From contig DATBZX010000346.1 in the NCBI GenBank assembly GCA_036512955.1, positions 1 through 60,403 on the forward strand: a DNA stretch of 60,403 nt, given 5' to 3'. Under the pieces are notes generated by a model. That model saw nothing but the letters and a program-made list of their open reading frames with translations, did no database searches and was not told the DNA's origin. Shown here in pieces: positions 25,035-33,970 of the stretch; the stretch's first letter is position 1, and each line of letters starts with the position of its first letter. This DNA is from DASRAA01 sp036512955 (GTDB taxonomy: Bacteria; Acidobacteriota; Terriglobia; Terriglobales; Acidobacteriaceae). Both the position numbers and the translations under genes were made by a program.

Positions 25035-26996
25035 ATGTTAAGCCGCTTCACCAAGAAGACGGTTGACCGGGAATGGCTCAACACCAACTTCCCCTGCATG
25101 ATGGCGTGCCCTGCGCACACCAATGCGGGCCGATACGTCACACTGATCGCTGAGGGGAAGTTCGAAGAGGCCTACAAATACGCACGCGATCCAAATCCCA
25201 TGGCCAGTATCTGCGGACGGGTTTGCGCGCATCCTTGCGAGACTGCGTGCAGACGCGGCGAAATCGATCGGCCCATTGCGATTCGCGCCCTCAAGCGGTT
25301 TTTAACCGAGCGGCATGGTCCCGAGTCGCGGCATCCTGTCGCTCCCAACACCAGACCGTCGGCAAAACTCCCCTACAAAGTTGCGGTCATCGGAGGAGGG
25401 CCGGTTGGGCTCTCTGCGGCGCACGATCTGGCGTTGATGGGCTATTCCGTCACTATCTTTGAGGCCTCGCCAGTAGCCGGAGGGATGTTGTATCTTGGCA
25501 TCCCAGAGTACCGCCTGCCGCGCAGCGTAGTTGAAGCGCAAGTGCGCGAGATCCTGGAGACCGGCGACATTACATTGCGCCTGAACGCCGCGGCTGGGCG
25601 CGACTTCACGGTTGGCGAGTTGCGGCACCAGGGCTTTGACGCCGTGCTGATCGGCGTAGGCGCGCACCGCAGTCGCGACTTGTCGATTCCGGGCGTCGAT
25701 CTCGATGGCGTCCATCGCGGCATTGAATTCTTGCTCAACGTGAACCTCGGTTACAAATTCACCATTGGCAAGAAGGTCTTGGTCATCGGCGGCGGCAACG
25801 TCGCCATGGACGTGGCCCGCTCCGCAGCGCGCGAAGTGCTCCGCCAACATGACGAGCCTGGCGATATCACTCCCTCAGAAGAAAATGTGCAGACCGTCGC
25901 CACTCACGAGATGGTAGACATTTCTTTGTCTGCACTGCGCATGGGCGCTCGCGAAGTCGGCCTCGTCTGCCTGGAGAACCGCGATGAGATGCCGGCCGCA
26001 CTGGAAGAAATCGAAGAGGCGGAGACCGAAGGCATCATCATGCATCCGGGCTACGGACCCAAGCGAGTTCTGGGGCGCGACGGCAGGGTCGTCGGCCTGG
26101 AATGTCTGAAGACGAAATATGTTTTCGATGAGAACCACCGATTCAATCCCGCGTTCTTCGAAAACAGCGATACTCAGTTTGAGTGCGACACCATCATCCT
26201 CTCAATCGGCCAGGCGCCGAATCTGGATTTCCTGCGGCCTGAGGACGGCGTGCTGATATCACCACGCGGCTTGGTCAATGTGAATCGTGAAACCCTGATA
26301 ACTTCCGCTCCGGGAATCTTTGCGGGCGGCGACTGCGCGTTCGGACCCCGACTCATCATCGACAGCGTTGGCGACGGCAAGCGCGCGGCAGTGGGCATCG
26401 ATGAATACCTTCGCGGAGAGAAACGTCCCGAGCCCAAGATCGAAGTGCAGGTGCTCGACCGCTGGCAGATGGCCGTGGACTACATGAACATCCAGCGCCA
26501 AGCCATTCCCATGCTTCCGCTGGAACGACGCACGGGCATGACTGAGGTCGAACTCGTCTACACCGAGCAGGAAGCCATGGCGGAGGCGCAGCGCTGTCTC
26601 AAGTGCTACGTCAACACGATTCTTGAGGGCAGCGAACAGGACGGCACGGATTGCGTGCTCTGTGGCGCGTGTGTCGATGTGTGTCCGGAGAACTGCCTGG
26701 AACTGGTGCCGCTCGACCGCATCGAATTCGAGCCGAACGCGATTGACGCTCTGGCGAATAATCCCGAGTTGTTCACTTTCGAACTGGAAGGCATTCAGCC
26801 GTCGGAGTTGGGCAGCGTCAGCGGAACCGCAATGATCAAGGATGAGACACGCTGCATTCGTTGCGGCCTGTGCGCTTTAAGATGTCCGGCCAACACCATC
26901 ACCATGGAGGCTTATCACCTGTTGCCGTCGGAACCCACGGGACTCATCACCATTCAAAGCTTTGATGGACCCAAACTAGTCGCAGCTATCAAGTAA
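25035..26996 (+). CDS. GltD-like FAD/NAD(P) oxidoreductase with N- and C-terminal Fe-S sites
   Basis: 653 residues. The N-terminal Fe-S domain has Cys 21, 25, 60, 64, 68 and 72 (CMMACPAH; CGRVCAHPCETAC), as in the glutamate synthase small subunit. An FAD-binding GGGPVG follows near 120, and a second dinucleotide site (VLVIGGGNVAMDVA) near 255. The C-terminal bacterial ferredoxin pair is CVLCGACVDVCPENC (about 540-554) and CIRCGLCALRCP (from about 607). It should move electrons between NAD(P)H and Fe-S clusters or a membrane partner. Lying 17 bp before the Rieske gene, it may be a subunit or feeder of the bc-type complex. The ATG at 25035 has AGAGGG upstream; an earlier in-frame start at 24966 adds 23 unlikely residues. 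Confidence 0.88.
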   Translation: MLSRFTKKTVDREWLNTNFPCMMACPAHTNAGRYVTLIAEGKFEEAYKYARDPNPMASICGRVCAHPCETACRRGEIDRPIAIRALKRFLTERHGPESRHPVAPNTRPSAKLPYKVAVIGGGPVGLSAAHDLALMGYSVTIFEASPVAGGMLYLGIPEYRLPRSVVEAQVREILETGDITLRLNAAAGRDFTVGELRHQGFDAVLIGVGAHRSRDLSIPGVDLDGVHRGIEFLLNVNLGYKFTIGKKVLVIGGGNVAMDVARSAAREVLRQHDEPGDITPSEENVQTVATHEMVDISLSALRMGAREVGLVCLENRDEMPAALEEIEEAETEGIIMHPGYGPKRVLGRDGRVVGLECLKTKYVFDENHRFNPAFFENSDTQFECDTIILSIGQAPNLDFLRPEDGVLISPRGLVNVNRETLITSAPGIFAGGDCAFGPRLIIDSVGDGKRAAVGIDEYLRGEKRPEPKIEVQVLDRWQMAVDYMNIQRQAIPMLPLERRTGMTEVELVYTEQEAMAEAQRCLKCYVNTILEGSEQDGTDCVLCGACVDVCPENCLELVPLDRIEFEPNAIDALANNPELFTFELEGIQPSELGSVSGTAMIKDETRCIRCGLCALRCPANTITMEAYHLLPSEPTGLITIQSFDGPKLVAAIK

Positions 26997-27013
26997 TCAT
27001 TTAGTGAGGATTT

Positions 27014-27508
27014 ATGGCTGAGGATCCAAAACGAGCACCTGCTTCGGATAGCTCGGAGGAAATGAGCCGACGGAAATTTTTCGTCAAAGTCGGAGTCGTC
27101 TCGGCAGCAGTGGCGGCCCTGGGCACAGCTGCCTTCGCCTACCAATATCTTTCGCCCAACGTTCTATACGAACCGTCGCCTATCGTCGATGCGGGCAAAC
27201 CTGACCGCTATGCCCCTGACTCGGTAACCATGGATCCGCAGAACGCGATCTACGTGGTCCGTACCGGTGAAGGTTTCTTTGCTCTTTCGGCGATATGCAC
27301 CCATCTCGGCTGTTTGACGGCTTACAAGCCCGACCTCGGCATCATTGCCTGTCCTTGCCACGGCAGCAAGTTCAACAAGGATGGGGTGAAGATCGAAGGC
27401 CCAGCTCCACGGCCGCTACCCTGGTTGCGCATGTGGCTAAACGATGATGGCAATCTCATGGTTGATCGCTCTAATGCCATCGCGATCAAGCAACTGGTGA
27501 GGGTGTAG
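27014..27508 (+). CDS. Rieske [2Fe-2S] protein of a cytochrome bc complex
   Basis: 164 residues. A twin-arginine start (SRRKFF, 18-23) and one membrane segment (about 24-46), then a Rieske fold with both ligand boxes intact: CTHLGC (C95, H97) and CPCHGS (C113, H116). The cysteines C100 and C115 give the disulfide typical of high-potential Rieske proteins. It passes quinol electrons to the c-type cytochrome. GAGG lies 6 bases before the ATG. It is followed after 2 bp by cytochrome b. Confidence 0.95.
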   Translation: MAEDPKRAPASDSSEEMSRRKFFVKVGVVSAAVAALGTAAFAYQYLSPNVLYEPSPIVDAGKPDRYAPDSVTMDPQNAIYVVRTGEGFFALSAICTHLGCLTAYKPDLGIIACPCHGSKFNKDGVKIEGPAPRPLPWLRMWLNDDGNLMVDRSNAIAIKQLVRV

Positions 27509-27510
27509 CT

Positions 27511-28262
<752 letters not shown>

Positions 28263-28266
<4 letters not shown>

Positions 28267-28967
28267 GCGACCCCAAAGACTTCGTCGCTGTAGTCGACTC
28301 TGACGTCCGCAAGACACCACGGCGGATCGCCTTTATTACCAAGCGCACCTCGCCACAAGTTCATGTAAAAGATGAAGATCGGGTGATGACCTATCCCGAG
28401 GTCTTCTTCCGCGCGGCCGTGGCCATCGAGGTGATGACTGCCGCTCTGGTCATCGTCGCGCTGCTGTGGGACGCGCCCCTCGAAGGCTTGGCCGATCCCA
28501 TGCACACGCCGAATCCGGCGAAGGCGCCGTGGTACTTTCTCGGCCTGCAGGAGATGCTGCATTACTTTCCTCCCGTGGTGGCGGGCGTGCTGGTACCCGG
28601 CCTGGTGGTGATGGCGCTGATCGTCATCCCGTACTTCAAAATCAATGTCGAAGCCGAAGGATTATGGCTGCGTGACAAGGCAAAGCGCCTGCGAATCTTC
28701 GGAATCGTGGTTGTGCTGTTCTGCATTTTCCTGGTCGTCTTCGATGTGTGGGTTGCACTGGTTCCCACTCTGATCATCGCGGCATTCATGTTGCTGGCCG
28801 CGCAAACCGATCCACAGAACTCTCAGGGGTTTCGACGATGGCTGGTGCGAAAACCGCTTTCGTTCTGGGTGATGACCTGGTTTCTGTTTGAACTGATCGT
28901 GCTGACCGCGATTGGAACCTTCTTCCGTGGCCCGGGATGGTCCTGGGTCCTACCCTGGAGGGCCTAA
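28263..28967 (+). CDS. Cytochrome b, C-terminal (subunit IV-type) subunit
   Basis: 234 residues. A cytoplasmic N-terminus, then transmembrane segments. The quinol-oxidation motif region reads NPAKAPWYFLGLQEML, so the usual PEWY is APWY here: the Glu of the Qo site is replaced. Two further transmembrane segments follow, beyond the usual three of subunit IV (VVVLFCIFLVVFDVWVALV and FWVMTWFLFELIVLTAIGTF). It pairs with the previous gene in the bc complex. The missing Glu would change quinol proton transfer if the alignment holds. It ends directly at the start of the 8-haem gene. Confidence 0.93.
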
Positions 28968-31019
28968 GTGACCATGACTGACAAACTCAAGTCACTGTGG
29001 CATTTCTTCTTCGGAGACAGTGCGCGCGCATTTGGCTCGATGAGCCTGATCCTGCTCGCGCTGCTTGTTATTTCTCCGGCCAAAGACTATTTCAGCCAGT
29101 GGCGCCATTATCAGAAGCAATACTTACATCTCATTCGCGGCCGCGGCGACGCTGTGACCCTGGAACGCCATTACGAAGGCGGCATTCAACAGATCTGGAT
29201 TCCCGAGCAGCAAGTCACCGACCGCTGTACCACCTGCCATCTTGGGCTGAAAGAGAACGGCCTTGCTGACGTGAATGCGGTAGCATATCGCAAGCACCCG
29301 GTGGTTCCCCACTCGCTAACCGAGTTTGGCTGCACCACTTGCCATCGCGGGCAAGGCGCCGCGACCACGGTCCAAGAAGCGCACAACGCTACCGAGCAGT
29401 GGGAGCAGCCGCTGCTTCCCGCTAAGTACATCGAAGCTGGCTGCGGACAATGCCATCTGGAGAAGCAGACGGCCACGCCATTTCTGAACCAGGGCCGGCA
29501 GCTTATTTCCAGCTACGGTTGCACACATTGCCACACCATCAAGCGGGGCGACGGGACGTTTATTCTTTCCGAAGATGATCCGCCATCACTAACGCACATC
29601 GCAGACAAGACGAATCGCGAATGGGTTTACGCCTGGATCAGGGACCCACAGGCGTACGCCAGCACGGCGACCATGCCGAACTATCACTTCAGCGATGACG
29701 ATGCGCGCGATGTCTCGGCTTTCATCCTGGCGCAGAGCACAGCGCTGGAGCCGCCGTTGCAGGCGCTCATCGCCAAGCCGAATCCCGATCCTGCCGCAGG
29801 GACCACGCTGTACGGGCAATCCTTCTGCGCCTCGTGCCACGCCATGCAGAACGCTGCCGGCATCATGGTCGGAGGCAACGTCGGCCCGGAACTGACAGGC
29901 ATTGGCACGAAGGCGAGACCGGAATGGCTTGCCGACTGGGTGACGAACCCGGACCACTACGATCCTGTCACCATGATGCCGCGCTATCGCTTTGATCCCA
30001 CCCAGGTGGCCACGCTGGCTGCCTTCTTGGAGTCGAAGACGGAGCCCGACTTTGCCGCGAACGTCCATCTCGACGCCGCCACTCCGCAGCAGGTCGAACA
30101 CGGCAAACGGCTCGTGCTGGAGAACGGATGCGCGAGTTGCCACGAGATCAACGGCATCAAGAAGCCGGAAAACTTCGCGCCGGAGCTAAGCCGCATCGGC
30201 AGCAAGCCGATCTCGCAGTTGCTGTTCGTTGAGGGTGTCGATCACAACCTGCCTTCGTATGTTGCCGCGAAGGTACGCAATCCCCGTTCGTTCGGGCCGG
30301 CGTTGAAGATGCCGCAGTTCCAGTTCACGCCGCAGCAAGTGGATGCCATCACCACTGCCTTGCTGGCGCAGACGGATCGGGCGGCAACTCAGCCTCCGAC
30401 GATGCGCATCGCGGCTATTCAGCAATCGAACTACGAGCCTGCGGGACATGCCGGACAACTCATGCATGACCTCCGCTGCTTCAGTTGTCACATGATCAAC
30501 GGACACGGCGGCGATATGGCTCCTGACCTCACCTTCGAAGGAACAGCCGTGCAGCGGGAATGGCTGGCGCAGTTCCTAAAGAATCCGGAAACTCTGCGCC
30601 CGGCGCTGATTCGCCGTATGCCGAAGTTCAACCTCAACGATGCGGACATCAACACGCTCACCGACTACATCATGACCGTCTATCAGACGCCGCAGTTCGA
30701 CCGCGATTCACTGCCGGCCTCAGACTTGACACCGGCTGCCGTGGAGCAAGGGCGCCAGCTCTTCTACTCGAAGTTCGGCTGCCAGTCTTGCCACATCGCC
30801 GACTTCACGAAAGACAAAGGCTATATTGGTCCAGCCCTTGCCGGAACGGGGAAGCGCTTCAATGCGGCTTGGATTTATCACTGGTTGAAAGATCCTCAAG
30901 CGCTGCGGCCCGAAACCATCGAACCCAACCAGCACATGACCGACGAAGAGGCCCGTTCGTTGACCGCATTCCTGATGTCGCTCAAGGCATCCGGCGCGAA
31001 GGAGGTGGCCAAGAAATGA
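28968..31019 (+). CDS. Membrane-anchored 8-haem cytochrome c of the bc complex
   Basis: 683 residues. N-terminal membrane anchor (MSLILLALLVISPA, about 25-38), then eight CXXCH sites: CTTCH, CTTCH, CGQCH, CTHCH, CASCH, CASCH, CFSCH, CQSCH. The last five belong to repeated class I domains, most with an MPxFxF-type Met ligand (MPNYHF, MPRYRF, MPQFQF, MPKFNL), so the chain is a string of c domains. It would accept electrons from Rieske and pass them on. The GTG at 28968 directly follows the previous stop and has GGAGGG 5 bases upstream; the ATG at 28974 is the alternative. Confidence 0.93.
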   Translation: MTMTDKLKSLWHFFFGDSARAFGSMSLILLALLVISPAKDYFSQWRHYQKQYLHLIRGRGDAVTLERHYEGGIQQIWIPEQQVTDRCTTCHLGLKENGLADVNAVAYRKHPVVPHSLTEFGCTTCHRGQGAATTVQEAHNATEQWEQPLLPAKYIEAGCGQCHLEKQTATPFLNQGRQLISSYGCTHCHTIKRGDGTFILSEDDPPSLTHIADKTNREWVYAWIRDPQAYASTATMPNYHFSDDDARDVSAFILAQSTALEPPLQALIAKPNPDPAAGTTLYGQSFCASCHAMQNAAGIMVGGNVGPELTGIGTKARPEWLADWVTNPDHYDPVTMMPRYRFDPTQVATLAAFLESKTEPDFAANVHLDAATPQQVEHGKRLVLENGCASCHEINGIKKPENFAPELSRIGSKPISQLLFVEGVDHNLPSYVAAKVRNPRSFGPALKMPQFQFTPQQVDAITTALLAQTDRAATQPPTMRIAAIQQSNYEPAGHAGQLMHDLRCFSCHMINGHGGDMAPDLTFEGTAVQREWLAQFLKNPETLRPALIRRMPKFNLNDADINTLTDYIMTVYQTPQFDRDSLPASDLTPAAVEQGRQLFYSKFGCQSCHIADFTKDKGYIGPALAGTGKRFNAAWIYHWLKDPQALRPETIEPNQHMTDEEARSLTAFLMSLKASGAKEVAKK

Positions 31020-31759
31020 AACGCCCGCTCATCTTTCGTTGCTCCCTGACGCTTTGTGCTCTGACGCTGCTGTCCGCTGGATGTTCGCACAAGAACAAGC
31101 AGCCTGCTCCGCTGCAGGCTACTGCCGCCGGCGCTGCCATCGTCGAGACCAGCGGCGGCAAACAAATTGGCTATATCGGAATGCCGCTGGACCAGCCAGT
31201 CGTTGTTCAGGTGAACGACGCCTCCGGAAGCGCAGTCGCCGGAGCAGCCGTCTATTTCCGTGGGCCATCCGGACTGAGTTTCACGCCAGCGTCGGCACTG
31301 ACCGACTCCAGTGGACAGGTCACCACCGTTGTCTCGCTTGGGCAACAAGGAGGGCGATACAAGCTCGTCGCCAGCACGCGGGATGCGTCCGGAAAGAACG
31401 TCGAACTCCCGCTGGAAGAAATCGCATTGGGCTACCAGCAGACAGTCGGGGCGCAACTCAACGCACAGTACTGTATTCGCTGCCACGATCCGGAATCCTC
31501 GTCGCTGCGCGTGTCGAACATGGGTAATCTTTCAGTGAAGCCGCACGCCTTCACCGAAGGCGACACACTCAACAAGATGAGTGACGCGGATTTGATTGCC
31601 ATCATCGGCCACGGCGGTCCGGCGTTGAATAAGTCGGCAGAGATGCCGCCCTGGGGCTACACGCTCTCCAAAAGCGATATAGCCGCCCTGGTGTCTTACA
31701 TACGCGCCGTCGCCGATCCTCCCTACGAAGCGGGCGGACTGGTGTACGCTCAGAAGTGA
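31016..31759 (+). CDS. Monohaem cytochrome c lipoprotein with an Ig-like domain
   Basis: 247 residues. Lipoprotein signal with lipobox LSAGC (C23). An Ig-like (invasin/Big1-type) domain at about 45-135 (VQVNDASGSAVAGAAVYF; LTDSSGQVTTVVSLG), then a small c domain with CIRCH (153-157) and a likely Met ligand M210 in EMPPWG. It is a surface- or periplasm-tethered electron carrier. The ATGA overlaps the stop of the 8-haem gene, and GGAGGTGG lies upstream. The frame is open further upstream, but only as a shadow of the previous gene. Confidence 0.9.
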   Translation: MKRPLIFRCSLTLCALTLLSAGCSHKNKQPAPLQATAAGAAIVETSGGKQIGYIGMPLDQPVVVQVNDASGSAVAGAAVYFRGPSGLSFTPASALTDSSGQVTTVVSLGQQGGRYKLVASTRDASGKNVELPLEEIALGYQQTVGAQLNAQYCIRCHDPESSSLRVSNMGNLSVKPHAFTEGDTLNKMSDADLIAIIGHGGPALNKSAEMPPWGYTLSKSDIAALVSYIRAVADPPYEAGGLVYAQK

Positions 31760-31781
31760 TACGCCGGGAGAATCTGCCGTA

Positions 31782-33044
31782 ATGAAGTGGGTCGCAGGTG
31801 TTGCGCTATGGTTGGTGGTGTTGGGAACATCGTCGTCACTTGCCGCGCAGGTACTCACCCCGACGGAGTTGTCCGATCCGAAGACGCAACGCCTGCAACA
31901 GCTCTACTTCAAGGCGTTGGTCGCGATCGGCAGCGAAGTCGAGGCGCACAAGTTCCCTTACCCGTTCTACTTTAGTCGCGTTCTCGACGTCGATCAGTCC
32001 AAGATGCCAATGCAGGACCAGCGTTCCATCCGTTTCGATTTCTACAAAAACCAGACGGTGCTGGAGATCACCGGCAACTATTATGCTGCCTACTCCGCCG
32101 ATCGCATGGACCCATACGCGCGCTTGAAGGAAACCTTCCAGCAGGTCGTGATGCCGATTCTGCAGGCGTCGGTCCCTCATTTCCCCGATGATTCAGCATT
32201 CACCGCTTATGCCATCGAGGTGTCGCACCATGTTCGGCAAAAAGAGATGGGACTCAGCGCCGAGCATCCGGAAAACGTAACCGTCATCATTCCTGTATTG
32301 TCAGCTCAGAAATTGGTGGACGCGAAGACCGACGACCAGAAGCAGGCCGCAGTTCTCGATGCCCAGGTGTTTCTGAACGGCCAACCTTATTCCATATGGA
32401 TGCAGGAGGGTGTTCCGTCGGAGGAGTGGAAGGAAAGCAACGCTCCGCGGCCGGCGGACAAGAAGCAGCCAGCAGAAACGGCTGCAGTGACCGCCCAACC
32501 AGCGGCATCGAGCAGCCCTGCCGTTTCGGCCAACCTGATGAAGACCACGCCGTCAACCATGCGGATCTATACGCAGGAGGACTTAGCCAAGCTGCAGCGG
32601 CAGAACGACGACGCCATCGAACGCATGACCAAGGGACTGGACAAGGAAGCCCATTTCGTCGCCTACGCGCCCCCCAGCTTCATCGGATTTCGTCAGGGCG
32701 CCTACCTGCAGCTCTCGATCGCTACCCAATTGAATGCCGCGGTCGGAACGTCTCGCTACAAGCTAGCTGCTCTCGCCTTCGACGACCACGTCTCTCATCT
32801 GGTACGGCCGTTGCTCAACTACTTTCCGGGGGACCCGGGTTTTGATGGCATCAACTTCACCAGCATGATTCACGTTGCCGACGGCACAAGCCAATTGGCG
32901 GTAGAGTTTTTCTTTCCCTTCCGCACCATGCGTTGCTTCGCCAGCTACGACTGCACCGGCCAGCAACTGATCGACTCAGGAACGGTGGTAATCAACGGCG
33001 AACGCTCCGCCCTGGATCTGCAGGTTGCCGAAAGCAAAAACTGA
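31782..33044 (+). CDS. Secreted protein of unknown function, last gene of the respiratory cluster
   Basis: 420 residues. Signal peptide (VAGVALWLVVLGTSSSLAA). Two similar halves flank an Ala/Pro-rich linker (about 225-260, PAETAAVTAQPAASS). The first half has FPYPFYFSRVLDVDQ and RSIRFDFYKNQTVLEITGNYYAAYS; the second has FIGFRQGAYLQLSIATQLNAAV and VEFFFPFRTMRCFASYDCTGQQL. No redox motif and no known family recognised. It begins 22 bp after the monohaem lipoprotein, so it is probably co-transcribed. Confidence 0.8.
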   Translation: MKWVAGVALWLVVLGTSSSLAAQVLTPTELSDPKTQRLQQLYFKALVAIGSEVEAHKFPYPFYFSRVLDVDQSKMPMQDQRSIRFDFYKNQTVLEITGNYYAAYSADRMDPYARLKETFQQVVMPILQASVPHFPDDSAFTAYAIEVSHHVRQKEMGLSAEHPENVTVIIPVLSAQKLVDAKTDDQKQAAVLDAQVFLNGQPYSIWMQEGVPSEEWKESNAPRPADKKQPAETAAVTAQPAASSSPAVSANLMKTTPSTMRIYTQEDLAKLQRQNDDAIERMTKGLDKEAHFVAYAPPSFIGFRQGAYLQLSIATQLNAAVGTSRYKLAALAFDDHVSHLVRPLLNYFPGDPGFDGINFTSMIHVADGTSQLAVEFFFPFRTMRCFASYDCTGQQLIDSGTVVINGERSALDLQVAESKN

Positions 33045-33088
33045 ATATTTCCGTTCCCGGAACTTGATTTCCGCGCGGTCTTACTACC

Positions 33089-33946
33089 TTAGTTGGACTT
33101 TCCGCCTACTACCTGCGCATACCCCAAGGCCGCAACTAAGGACACGCCACCGATAATGTTACCGAGCAGGGTGGGAACGAAGAACTGCGCAAAATAGGTC
33201 CCCCACGAAACGGACTTCGTGACAACTACGAAGAACGCAGTCGTGGAGCCGGCAATGATGTGATTGAATCCTGCCAATCCGACCAGATACGTAATGATGA
33301 TAATGATGCTCACTTTTGCAGACTCGGCTCCGGGCAGTAGCCAAACCATCAGCGCAATCAGCCAACCAGCAAAGATAGCCCTCACCACCACAGTCCAGAA
33401 GCTGGCTCCAAAATGGACGATTCCAATGTTGATCAGACACGCTTGAGTGTGAGCGTCGAACAGGACTATTCGAGCCAGGCAAAATGCAAGCAGAAAAGTC
33501 CCCACCAGGTTCGCGCTGAGGACGGTCCCCCACAAGCGGAGAACCCGAAGAAATGTCGCCCGATCCTTTTGCACCAAAAGAGGCAGGATTACCGTGAGCG
33601 TATTTTCTGTAAACAGCTGTTGCCGACCAAGAATCACAATGAGGTATCCGACGCAATAACCTACTGTCGATACCAACGGACGCCAGGGGCTGTCGGGCAA
33701 GTGGGCCACCAGCAAGCCTTCGGCAATGAACGAAAACCCCATCGACAGTCCCGCCGCCAGCCCCGACCATGCCAGAGCTGACGCCGGCCGACTCAGTTCT
33801 TCCTCACCTTGACGCCGAATGGTCTCGTAAACAACGCTGGGCCCAATCGCAAGCCGTTCCTCGACCTGCTTCTTCTCGGTGCGGGTCGAGATCGCCTTGT
33901 CGGAAGGCTCGGTTCCCGCTTTCTCTTTCGCGACGGTCACTTTCAC
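33089..33946 (-). CDS. Formate/nitrite transporter (FNT) family channel
   Basis: 285 residues. A charged N-terminal tail, then about six membrane segments with FNT hallmarks (SGLAAGLSMGFSFIAEGLL; ANLVGTFLLAFCLARIVLF; VGLAGFNHIIAGSTTAFFVV). FNT proteins form pentamers that pass small monovalent anions such as formate or nitrite. The substrate is not readable. The start is a GTG at 33946 with AGGAG 8 bases upstream. It lies 24 bp after the AI-2E-type gene (same strand) and converges with the respiratory cluster. Confidence 0.93.
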   Translation of the reverse strand: MKVTVAKEKAGTEPSDKAISTRTEKKQVEERLAIGPSVVYETIRRQGEEELSRPASALAWSGLAAGLSMGFSFIAEGLLVAHLPDSPWRPLVSTVGYCVGYLIVILGRQQLFTENTLTVILPLLVQKDRATFLRVLRLWGTVLSANLVGTFLLAFCLARIVLFDAHTQACLINIGIVHFGASFWTVVVRAIFAGWLIALMVWLLPGAESAKVSIIIIITYLVGLAGFNHIIAGSTTAFFVVVTKSVSWGTYFAQFFVPTLLGNIIGGVSLVAALGYAQVVGGKSN

Positions 33947-33970
33947 TCAGGATCTCCTGTCGCACACGCA

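Noticed and set aside
30560..31015. Longer 399-codon version of the monohaem lipoprotein
   Set aside because: The extra 152 residues are an out-of-frame shadow of the 8-haem cytochrome. The lipoprotein signal fixes the start at 31016.
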